Below, one piece after another: positions 1 to 5,694 of a stretch of DNA of 8,303 nucleotides. Below the pieces are notes generated by a model that made no database searches, was not told the DNA's origin, and saw nothing but the letters and a program-made list of their open reading frames with translations. A program made the position numbers and the translations under genes. The DNA is taken from NCBI GenBank assembly GCA_029256565.1, contig JAQSXQ010000200.1, positions 1 to 8,303 of the forward strand, in the 5' to 3' direction. Origin of the DNA: Mycobacterium sp. (GTDB taxonomy: Bacteria; Actinomycetota; Actinomycetes; Mycobacteriales; Mycobacteriaceae). Numbering within the stretch: the stretch's first letter is position 1; each line of letters starts with the position of its first letter.

Positions 1-2
1 TG

Positions 3-245
3 ATCGCGAAGATGGCCGTGGGCGGCCATGATCCGGGTGCGCCGTCGAGCGTGCGGAAGCTGATCGGCGTGCGGTACCGGCAGACGCTGGCCGAGACGAT
101 CATGGAGTCGCACGCGGGAGCGGGCATCGTCGATTCACCCGACGTGCGCTACTTCCTGAACACCCGCTGCCTGTCGATCGCGGGCGGCACCGAGCAGATC
201 CTGCTGACGCTGGCGGGGGAGCGGCTGCTCGGGTTGCCCCGGTAG
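3..245 (+). CDS. fadE34: Acyl-CoA dehydrogenase, FadE34 type (3' end only)
   Basis: This is the C-terminal piece of an acyl-CoA dehydrogenase. The reading frame is open from the window edge (codon at 3-5) to the TAG at 243-245, so the ATG at position 12 is internal. The visible tail contains NTRCLSIAGGTEQI followed by ERLLGLPR. This matches the usual ACAD C-terminal pattern in which a GGT-E-I segment near the FAD of the partner subunit is followed by a helix ending in ER-LGLPR. The specific call to FadE34 (ChsE3, which dehydrogenates CoA thioesters of the sterol side chain) rests on synteny: in M. tuberculosis fadE34 (Rv3573c) lies beside Rv3572 and kshB in this same arrangement. The catalytic glutamate and the N-terminal half lie outside the window, so neither activity nor full length can be judged. 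The ACAD family assignment is firm; the paralogue assignment is inference. Confidence 0.8.
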   Translation: MAKMAVGGHDPGAPSSVRKLIGVRYRQTLAETIMESHAGAGIVDSPDVRYFLNTRCLSIAGGTEQILLTLAGERLLGLPR

Positions 246-256
246 CTCGCGCTCGC

Positions 257-298
257 CGAGTGTCGACTCGTGCCACGCCATTCGCGATTTGGCGTGGC
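257..298. terminator. Two adjacent hairpins in a convergent gap, probable bidirectional terminator
   Basis: Two inverted repeats sit back to back. The first is CGAGT (257-261), a 4-nt loop, and ACTCG (266-270). The second is GCCACGCCA (272-280), a 9-nt loop, and TGGCGTGGC (290-298), a perfect 9 bp stem. They lie between the end of the fadE34-like gene (+) and the end of the Rv3572-like gene (-), where both transcripts must stop. There is no long U tract on either side, which is common for actinobacterial hairpin terminators. Termination itself is inferred from position and fold. Confidence 0.65.
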
Positions 299-330
299 GG
301 TAACCGACGTTCGGCGAAAGTGGGAAGCGC

Positions 331-873
331 TCAGTACCTGGTCTGGGCGCAGGCGTCCGGCGACGTGAGGTTCACCCCGGCGTAGACCACCTGGATGTGC
401 GAGCACACGATGTAGTCGGCATCGGTCTTCGGGCGACCGGTGGCCCAGTCGGTGGTGCGCGAGCTGCCGTTCAGCATGAACTTCTCCGGCGGGCCGCTGC
501 CGAAGTACACCGTCGTGTACTCGGTGTCGGTGATCGACTTGAACATCCGCGTGTTGGGGGCGTTGAAGTCGGAGTCCATGTAGACCATCCGGTCCATCGA
601 CCGCACCGTCGTCGTCTGCTTGCCCCAGAAGTCGCCGGGGAACGGGATGGGCCCGCCGGGTCCGAGCAGGCTCGCGGCGGTCGTGAAGTAGCACTGGTTG
701 TCGGCGAGCACGCAGTTCGCCGTCACCTTCATCTCCAGCGTGTCGTACGGGTTCGTCGGGATCGTCGACGTGTCGACGTCCTGCGCGGCCCACGATGCCG
801 ACATCGGGGTGACGAGGGTCAGCGCGAGCCAGACCGCCGAGAACACGGCGGCGATCGCAGCAAACCGTCTCAT
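331..873 (-). CDS. Small exported protein of unknown function, Rv3572-like
   Basis: This encodes a 180-aa protein with no recognised enzymatic motif. Residues 1-29 look like a Sec signal peptide: MRR, a hydrophobic core over about residues 4-23, and a likely cleavage site after SWA (27-29) before AQD. The mature part has four cysteines (C54, C61, C157, C175), which could form two disulfides outside the cytoplasm. The ATG at 873 is preferred because AGGAG lies 4 nt upstream and because it puts the signal peptide at the N-terminus. An ATG at 942 would add 23 polar residues and overlap the kshB stop. The gene follows kshB on the same strand after 58 bp, so the two are probably cotranscribed and share KstR control. 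It corresponds by position and approximate length to Rv3572, a conserved hypothetical gene kept next to kshB. A role in sterol catabolism is suggested only by this neighbourhood. Confidence 0.8.
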   Translation of the reverse strand: MRRFAAIAAVFSAVWLALTLVTPMSASWAAQDVDTSTIPTNPYDTLEMKVTANCVLADNQCYFTTAASLLGPGGPIPFPGDFWGKQTTTVRSMDRMVYMDSDFNAPNTRMFKSITDTEYTTVYFGSGPPEKFMLNGSSRTTDWATGRPKTDADYIVCSHIQVVYAGVNLTSPDACAQTRY

Positions 874-931
874 GATGCTCCTGTCCGCCAGAATGGTCCG
901 GCCCTTGCTCGGGCTCACCGTAGCTTCCGGC

Positions 932-1993
932 TCACTCGTCATAGGTGACTTCGACCGAATCCGACATCGGGGTGGCCTGGCAACCGAGGATCAGGCCCTC
1001 GTCGAGGTCCGATGGCTCCAGGACGTCGTTGATCGCCATGTCCACGGCACCGCTCTTCATCAGCACCGCGCATGCGCCGCAATGGCCCTCCCGGCAGGAG
1101 AACGGGGCGTCGAGGCCCTTGTCGAGCAGCACGTCGAGCAACTTCGCGCTCCGCGGCCACCTGATCTCGTGGGTCTCGCCGTCGAGCGTGACCACGGCGG
1201 TGGCGGGGCCTTGATCGGAGTCGTCGTCCTCGGCGATCACGACCGCGGCGAACGGATCCGACTCGAGCGACTTGAACACCTCGATGTGGATCCGCTCGGG
1301 TGCGGTGCCCGCCGTCTTGAGAGCTTCCTCTGCGGCGGCCATGAACGGGCCGGGACCGCAGATGAACGCGTCGTGGGCGGCATACGGCGCAACCAGCGTG
1401 CCGAGCGCGGTCGACGACGGCAGGCCCTGCACGGTCTCGAGCCAGTGCACCACCGTGAGCCGGTCCGGGTACTTGGCGGCGAGTTCGCGCAGCGCGCCGG
1501 CGAAGATGACCGACTTCTCGTCGCGGTTGGCGTAGACGAGCACGACGTTGCCGTTGCCCTCCGACAGCGCGGACTTGCAGATCGCCATCATCGGCGTCAC
1601 GCCGCTGCCCGCGGCCAGCAACAGGAAGTCGGTGTCGAGCGTCTTGGGCACGAACGTCCCCGACGGCGGCAGTGCGTGCACCCGCATCCCGGGAGCGGCG
1701 TTGTCGCACAGCCAGTGCGAGGCGTACCCGCCGTCGGTGCGCTTGACGGTGACGGTCAGGGCGCCGTCGGTGAACGGGGAACTGCTCAGGGAGTAGCACC
1801 GCGCCACCGAACCGGTGCGGTCACTCGGTACGCGCAGAGTGAGGAACTGCCCCGGTGCGTACTTCAGCTTGTCCGCGGGCACGTCGTGTCCGTCGGGCAC
1901 CTTGAACACCAGGGAACGTGCGTCGGCGGTCTCGATGACCACGTCGGCCAACTCGAGTTCGAGTACGTGGCTGCCGAGTGGTTCGTCGGTCAC
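932..1993 (-). CDS. kshB: 3-ketosteroid-9alpha-monooxygenase, ferredoxin reductase component
   Basis: KshB takes electrons from NADH through FAD and a [2Fe-2S] cluster and passes them to the Rieske oxygenase KshA, which hydroxylates 3-ketosteroids at C9. Order in the 353-aa product: an FAD domain with RCYSLSS at residues 65-71, an NAD(P) domain with GSGVTPMM at 129-136 and CGPGPFM at 212-218, and a C-terminal plant-type ferredoxin with Cys300, Cys305, Cys308 and Cys338 (CX4CX2CX29C). All expected ligands are present and the length is normal for the family. GTG at 1993 is chosen as start because GGGAG lies 8 nt upstream and it gives MTDEPLG. The in-frame ATG at 2008 (358 aa) overlaps that Shine-Dalgarno sequence and has no convincing one of its own, but cannot be excluded. 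The gene is divergent from hsaA, with a KstR-like operator about 50 nt upstream. Related phenylacetate/phenol-type reductases share the domain order; context decides for KshB. Confidence 0.92.
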   Translation of the reverse strand: MTDEPLGSHVLELELADVVIETADARSLVFKVPDGHDVPADKLKYAPGQFLTLRVPSDRTGSVARCYSLSSSPFTDGALTVTVKRTDGGYASHWLCDNAAPGMRVHALPPSGTFVPKTLDTDFLLLAAGSGVTPMMAICKSALSEGNGNVVLVYANRDEKSVIFAGALRELAAKYPDRLTVVHWLETVQGLPSSTALGTLVAPYAAHDAFICGPGPFMAAAEEALKTAGTAPERIHIEVFKSLESDPFAAVVIAEDDDSDQGPATAVVTLDGETHEIRWPRSAKLLDVLLDKGLDAPFSCREGHCGACAVLMKSGAVDMAINDVLEPSDLDEGLILGCQATPMSDSVEVTYDE

Positions 1994-2042
1994 GCTGGCG
2001 TCTCCCATTCTCTCGTCGTCCGCCGCGGTGAGCGCCCAGAAC

Positions 2043-2056
2043 TAGAACATGTTACA
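2043..2056. promoter_or_regulatory. KstR-type operator, kshB side
   Basis: The site TAGAACATGTTACA fits every fixed position of TnnAACnnGTTnnA, the motif bound by KstR, the TetR-family repressor of mycobacterial cholesterol genes. It lies 49 nt before the kshB start. On the minus strand it contains TAACAT (2054-2049), a possible -10 element, so bound repressor would cover the promoter. The motif is seen directly; KstR binding is inferred from the family. Confidence 0.8.
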
Positions 2057-2059
2057 AAA

Positions 2060-2075
2060 ACCTGCTTCCGCAGGT
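2060..2075. other. Short dyad between the two KstR-type boxes
   Basis: ACCTGC (2060-2065), TTCC, GCAGGT (2070-2075) is a perfect 6 bp inverted repeat with a 4-nt centre. It sits just inside the kshB-side operator and upstream of both predicted transcription starts, so it probably would not appear in either mRNA. It may be a protein-binding site or chance. Confidence 0.35.
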
Positions 2076-2110
2076 CCAGCCACCAAAGGAAAGCCTTACT
2101 CGACACGAAT

Positions 2111-2124
2111 CGTAACGTGTTCTA
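2111..2124. promoter_or_regulatory. KstR-type operator, hsaADCB side
   Basis: The site CGTAACGTGTTCTA matches TnnAACnnGTTnnA except for the first T. It lies 48 nt before the hsaA GTG. TAACGT (2113-2118) or TAATCT (2123-2128) could serve as an overlapping -10, so occupancy would block hsaADCB transcription. The two boxes lie 54 bp apart, edge to edge, at nearly equal distances from the two start codons, as expected for a co-repressed divergent pair. Confidence 0.72.
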
Positions 2125-2172
2125 ATCTTGCGACTAGATCGAGTACGGGCCCGCGATGCTGGAGGCAATGCA

Positions 2173-3258
2173 GTGACGTCCATTGAACAACGCGATGCGC
2201 AGTCGGTCCTAGACGGAATCGACGATCTGCTGCCGCGTATCGCCAAGCGTGCCCAGGCGGCCGAGGATCTGCGCCAGATTCCCGACGAGACGATCGACGA
2301 ACTCAACGAGGTTGGTTTCTTCAAGCTCCTGCAGCCCGAGCAGTGGGGCGGCCTGCAGTGCGACCCGACGTCGTTCTACGAGGCGGTGCGCCGGCTGGGC
2401 AGTGCGTGCGGGTCCACCGGGTGGGTCAGCTCCATCATCGGCGTGCACAACTGGCACCTCGCGCTGTTCGATCAGAAGGCTCAGGACGAGGTGTGGGGCG
2501 ACGACCCCACGGTCCGCGTCTCGTCGTCCTACGCCCCGATGGGCGCGGGCGTCGTGGTCGACGGCGGCTACCTCGTCAGCGGTGCCTGGCAGTGGTCGTC
2601 GGGCTCCGGCCACGCCACGTGGGCGTTCCTCGGCGGCCCAGTCATCAAGGACGGCAAGCCCGTCGACTTCGGCAGCTTCCTGATTCCGCGCACCGAGTAC
2701 CGCATCGACGACGTGTGGCACGTGGTCGGTTTGAAGGCCACGGGTAGCAACACCGTCATCGTCAAGGACGTGTTCGTGCCGCGCCACCGCTTCCTGTCGT
2801 ACAAGGCGATGAACGACCGCACCGCGGGCGGTCTGGAGAACAACACCGCGCCGGTCTACAAGATGCCATGGGGCACCATGCATCCCACGACGATCACCGC
2901 GCCGATCATGGGCATGGCATACGGCGCCTACGACGCGCACGTCGAGCATCAGGGCAAGCGGGTGCGTGCGGCGTTCGCCGGCGAGAAGTCGAAGGACGAC
3001 CCGTTCGCCAAGGTGCGCATCGCCGAGGCGGCCAGCGACATCGACGCCGGCTGGCGCCAACTGATCGGCAACGTCGGAGACGAGTACGCACTGCTGAAGG
3101 CGGGCAAGGAGATTCCGTTCGAACTCCGCAAGCCGGTGCAGCGGTTCTGGCGTGACGCCCACGCCGGGCGCGTGCACGCCGCGAACGAGCCGGAACGCGC
3201 GTACATGATCTTCGGCAACGAGGCCTTCGGCCTCCCGCCCCAGGACACGATGGTCTAG
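2173..3258 (+). CDS. hsaA: 3-HSA hydroxylase, oxygenase component, with internal in-frame deletion
   Basis: HsaA is a flavin-dependent monooxygenase of acyl-CoA-dehydrogenase fold. It uses reduced flavin from HsaB to hydroxylate 3-HSA to the catechol 3,4-DHSA in ring degradation of sterols. The GTG at 2173 is the start: GGAGG lies 7 nt upstream and the protein begins TSIEQRDAQS like known HsaA. An ATG at 2128 is in frame but falls in the promoter region. Putative active-site residues His92, Ser143 and His335 are present; the last corresponds to His368 in the M. tuberculosis protein as I recall it. The product is 361 aa against about 394 expected. After FELR (316-319) the sequence passes straight to KPVQRFWRDAH, omitting about 33 residues that normally form a helix of the C-terminal bundle, including the RDQVRATG and FEASGATAL segments. 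Flanks stay in frame and conserved. Identity is certain; full activity is doubtful. First gene of the operon, 16 nt before hsaD. Confidence 0.93.
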   Translation: MTSIEQRDAQSVLDGIDDLLPRIAKRAQAAEDLRQIPDETIDELNEVGFFKLLQPEQWGGLQCDPTSFYEAVRRLGSACGSTGWVSSIIGVHNWHLALFDQKAQDEVWGDDPTVRVSSSYAPMGAGVVVDGGYLVSGAWQWSSGSGHATWAFLGGPVIKDGKPVDFGSFLIPRTEYRIDDVWHVVGLKATGSNTVIVKDVFVPRHRFLSYKAMNDRTAGGLENNTAPVYKMPWGTMHPTTITAPIMGMAYGAYDAHVEHQGKRVRAAFAGEKSKDDPFAKVRIAEAASDIDAGWRQLIGNVGDEYALLKAGKEIPFELRKPVQRFWRDAHAGRVHAANEPERAYMIFGNEAFGLPPQDTMV

Positions 3259-3274
3259 CGGGGTCTCACACTTC

Positions 3275-4186
3275 ATGACGTCATACATCCAAGAGACCGA
3301 GCAGCAGGTCGAGGTCACCTTCGAGTCGACGTCGCGCTATGCGCAGGTTCGTGCCGGCGAGAGGGACATGCGCCTGCACTATCACGAAGCGGGCGTTGGG
3401 CATTCGGAGACGATCGTCCTGCTCCATGGCGGTGGCCCCGGCGCGTCGAGTTGGTCGAACTTCTCGAAGAACGTCGCGGTTCTGGCGCGGCAGTTCCACG
3501 TGATCGCGGTCGACCAGCCCGGTTACGGGCACTCCGACAAGCTCACCGAGCACGAGCAGTACAACCGGTACAGTGCGAACGCGCTGCTGGGCCTGTTCGA
3601 CCACCTCGGCATCGAACGCGCTGCGCTGGTGGGCAATTCGCTCGGCGGCGGCACGGCCGTGCGCTTCGCGCTCGACAACCCCAAGCGTGCCGGTCGGCTG
3701 GTGCTGATGGGTCCCGGCGGGCTGAGCGTGAACCTGTTCGCGCCCGATCCGACCGAGGGCGTCAAGCTCCTCGGCCGGTTCACCATGGACCCCACGCGCG
3801 AGAACATGGAGAAGTTCCTGCGCATCATGGTCTTCGATCAGAGCCTCATCACCGAGGAATTGATCGACGAGCGCTTCGAGATCGCCAGCCAGCCGGAGTC
3901 ACTCGCCGCCGCGAAGGCGATGGGCAAGTCCTTCGCGGGTGCGGACTTCGAACTCGGCATGATGTGGCGCGAGGTGTACAAGCTGCGCCAGCCGGTCCTG
4001 CTGATCTGGGGCCGCGAGGACAGGGTGAACCCGCTCGACGGTGCCCTGGTGGCGCTGAAGCAGATTCCGCGCGTGCAACTGCACGTGTTCGGCCAGTGCG
4101 GCCACTGGGCGCAGCTGGAGAAGTTCGACGAATTCAACAAGCTGACCGCTGATTTCCTCACGGCAGGCAAGGGGGCAGGCAAATGA
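3275..4186 (+). CDS. hsaD: 4,9-DSHA hydrolase (meta-cleavage product hydrolase)
   Basis: HsaD hydrolyses the C-C bond of 4,9-DSHA, the ring-cleavage product of HsaC, giving DOHNAA (9,17-dioxo-1,2,3,4,10,19-hexanorandrostan-5-oic acid) and 2-hydroxyhexa-2,4-dienoic acid. It is a cytosolic alpha/beta hydrolase of the BphD type. The oxyanion-hole motif HGGGPG is at 51-56, the nucleophile Ser122 in GNSLGGG, the acid Asp249 in GREDRVNP, and the base His277 in GQCGHW. At 303 aa it is about 12 residues longer than the M. tuberculosis protein, with a longer N-terminus and four extra C-terminal residues that come from a 12-bp duplication. The start at 3275 follows the hsaA stop by 16 nt with only a G-rich stretch (3260-3263) as a weak ribosome site. 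An earlier start is blocked by position, and a later one would shorten the conserved N-terminus. The stop overlaps the hsaC start (ATGA), pointing to translational coupling. Confidence 0.95.
   Translation: MTSYIQETEQQVEVTFESTSRYAQVRAGERDMRLHYHEAGVGHSETIVLLHGGGPGASSWSNFSKNVAVLARQFHVIAVDQPGYGHSDKLTEHEQYNRYSANALLGLFDHLGIERAALVGNSLGGGTAVRFALDNPKRAGRLVLMGPGGLSVNLFAPDPTEGVKLLGRFTMDPTRENMEKFLRIMVFDQSLITEELIDERFEIASQPESLAAAKAMGKSFAGADFELGMMWREVYKLRQPVLLIWGREDRVNPLDGALVALKQIPRVQLHVFGQCGHWAQLEKFDEFNKLTADFLTAGKGAGK
4162..4182 (+). repeat. 12-bp-period tandem repeat at the hsaD/hsaC junction
   Basis: GGCAGGCAA occurs at 4162-4170 and again at 4174-4182, separated by GGG. It encodes the repeated AGK-G-AGK tail of HsaD, and its second copy ends directly at the hsaC ATG. 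The run AAGGGGG (4169-4175) between the copies serves as the likely hsaC Shine-Dalgarno sequence. Confidence 0.7.
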
Positions 4187-5085
4187 GCATCAGGTCACTC
4201 GGTTATCTGCGACTCGAGGCCACCGACATGGCGGCCTGGCGCGAGTACGGACTGAAGGTCCTCGGCATGGTCGAGGGATCCGGTCCCAACGAGGAAGCGC
4301 TGTACCTGCGGATGGACGAGTTCCCCGCCCGCTTGGTCATCGTTCCCGGTGAGCGCGACCGCCTGCTGCAGTCCGGCTGGGAGACCTCCAATGCCGCTGC
4401 GCTGCAGGAGGTTCGCTCCGCGCTGGACATCCACGGCACGCCGTACAAGGAGGCCACTGCGGCCGAACTCGCCGACCGCCGCGTCGACGAGATGATCATC
4501 TTCGACGACCCGTCGGGCAACACCCTCGAGGTGTTCCACGGCGTCGCACTCGAGCACCGCCGGGTCGTGAGCCCGTACGGCCACAAGTTCGTCACCGAGG
4601 AGCAGGGGCTCGGGCACGTCGTGCTGACCACGCGCGACGACGCCGAGACGCTGCACTTCTACCGCGACGTGCTCGGGTTCCATCTGCGCGACTCCATGCG
4701 TCTGCCACCGCAGCTCGTCGGCCGCCCGGCCGATGGCGCGCCTGCGTGGCTGCGCTTCCTCGGCGTCAACCCGCGGCACCACAGCCTCGCGTTCATGCCG
4801 GGCGAGACGCCCAGCGGCATCGTGCACCTCATGGTCGAGGTCGAGAACGCCGACGACGTGGGCCTCTGCCTCGACCGTGCGCTGCGCCGCAAGGTGAAGA
4901 TGTCGGCAACGCTCGGCCGCCACGTCAACGACAAGATGCTGTCGTTCTACATGAAGACTCCGGGCGGCTTCGACATCGAGTTCGGTTGCGAGGGACTCGA
5001 AGTGGAGGACGACACCAGCTGGGTGGCCCGCGAGAGCACCGCGGTCAGCCTGTGGGGTCACGACTTCAGCGTGGGCTTCAAGTAG
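4183..5085 (+). CDS. hsaC: 3,4-DHSA extradiol (meta-cleaving) dioxygenase
   Basis: HsaC cleaves the catechol ring of 3,4-DHSA with O2 at a mononuclear Fe(II) site, yielding 4,9-DSHA for HsaD. The 300-aa length is exactly that expected for a two-domain type I extradiol dioxygenase. The N-terminal vicinal-oxygen-chelate domain (about residues 1-125) lacks the metal site. The C-terminal domain carries the iron ligands His145 (GLGH), His215 (GIVH) and Glu266 (FDIEFG), plus the second-shell His200 and Tyr256, all intact. ATG 4183 overlaps the hsaD stop in ATGA and has AAGGGGG about 7 nt upstream. It sits third in the operon under the KstR-type operator before hsaA. Other ring-cleaving dioxygenases such as BphC share the fold, but the neighbours fix the substrate. 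Confidence 0.96.
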   Translation: MSIRSLGYLRLEATDMAAWREYGLKVLGMVEGSGPNEEALYLRMDEFPARLVIVPGERDRLLQSGWETSNAAALQEVRSALDIHGTPYKEATAAELADRRVDEMIIFDDPSGNTLEVFHGVALEHRRVVSPYGHKFVTEEQGLGHVVLTTRDDAETLHFYRDVLGFHLRDSMRLPPQLVGRPADGAPAWLRFLGVNPRHHSLAFMPGETPSGIVHLMVEVENADDVGLCLDRALRRKVKMSATLGRHVNDKMLSFYMKTPGGFDIEFGCEGLEVEDDTSWVARESTAVSLWGHDFSVGFK

Positions 5086-5091
5086 TCCCCG

Positions 5092-5124
5092 ATGAGCGCT
5101 TGCGCGAAGAGCAGTCGAAGATGA
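5092..5124 (+). other. Ten-codon mini-ORF overlapping the hsaB start
   Basis: ATG at 5092 opens a frame encoding MSACAKSSRR and stops at TGA 5122-5124, overlapping the hsaB ATG (5121) as ATGA. It would turn the 35-nt hsaC-hsaB gap into a coupled junction. No strong Shine-Dalgarno sequence precedes it. Translation is unproven and it may be chance. Confidence 0.25.
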
Positions 5125-5687
5125 GCGACCCGGGTATCGACCCACGCACGTTCCGGCAGGTGCTTGGGCAGTTCTGCACCGGCATCACGATCATCACGAC
5201 GGTGCACGAAGATGAGCCCGTCGGCTTCGCCTGTCAGTCTTTCGCGGCGCTGTCGCTCGACCCGCCGCTGGTGCTGTTCTGCCCGACCAAGCAGTCGCGG
5301 TCCTGGCAGGCGATCGAGTCCAGCGGCAAGTTCTGCGTGAACGTGTTGCACGAAAAGCAACAGCACGTGTCCGCGCGGTTCGGGTCGAGGGAGCCGGACA
5401 AGTTCGCCGGGATTGACTGGATTCCTTCGGCATTGGGGTCGCCGGTGATCGCCGACACCCTGGCGCACATCGACTGCACGGTGCACTCGGTGCACGACGG
5501 CGGCGATCACTTCGTGGTCTTCGGTGCGGTGCACTCGCTGTCGGAGGTGCCGAAGCGCAAGCCACGGCCGCTGCTGTTCTACCGGGGCGAGTACACCGGT
5601 ATCGAGCCCGACAAGAACACGCCCGCGCACTGGCGTGACGATCTCGAGGCCTTCCTCACCACCACGACGTCGGACACCTGGCTCTAG
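5121..5687 (+). CDS. hsaB: Flavin reductase component of 3-HSA hydroxylase
   Basis: HsaB reduces free flavin with NADH and supplies it to HsaA. The 188-aa product is a single flavin-reductase-like FMN-binding domain. It shows the early segment RTFRQVLGQFCTGITIIT (10-27), the flavin-pocket stretch GFACQSFAALSLDPPL (35-50), and HDGGDHF (125-131), a GDH motif typical of the short-chain flavin reductases of two-component monooxygenases. ATG 5121 is preferred: the protein then begins MSDPGIDPRTF as in known HsaB, with GAAGAG (5106-5111) 9 nt upstream. The frame stays open upstream into hsaC, so an earlier non-ATG start is possible but unsupported. It is the last gene of the hsa operon. In M. tuberculosis nat follows on the same strand; here a convergent hydrolase gene ends 7 nt away. 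Confidence 0.95.
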   Translation: MSDPGIDPRTFRQVLGQFCTGITIITTVHEDEPVGFACQSFAALSLDPPLVLFCPTKQSRSWQAIESSGKFCVNVLHEKQQHVSARFGSREPDKFAGIDWIPSALGSPVIADTLAHIDCTVHSVHDGGDHFVVFGAVHSLSEVPKRKPRPLLFYRGEYTGIEPDKNTPAHWRDDLEAFLTTTTSDTWL

Positions 5688-5694
5688 ACGCGCG

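Noticed and set aside
302..311. AACCGACGTT resembling a KstR half-site pair
   Set aside because: The AAC and GTT halves are 4 nt apart instead of 2, and the site lies in a convergent 3' region with no promoter to control.
698..2125. Long plus-strand open frame (475 codons) opposite kshB
   Set aside because: It is rich in R, H and G with no domain, lies antisense to kshB whose cofactor motifs are complete, and runs through the KstR-box region. It is a high-GC shadow frame.
2128..2172. Upstream ATG (2128) as the hsaA start
   Set aside because: It would add 15 residues unlike other HsaA proteins and lies at or before the likely transcription start. GTG 2173 has a good GGAGG at 7 nt.
4195..5145. 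316-codon minus-strand open frame opposite hsaC
   Set aside because: It is antisense to hsaC, whose iron ligands are all intact, and shows no recognisable domain or ribosome site.
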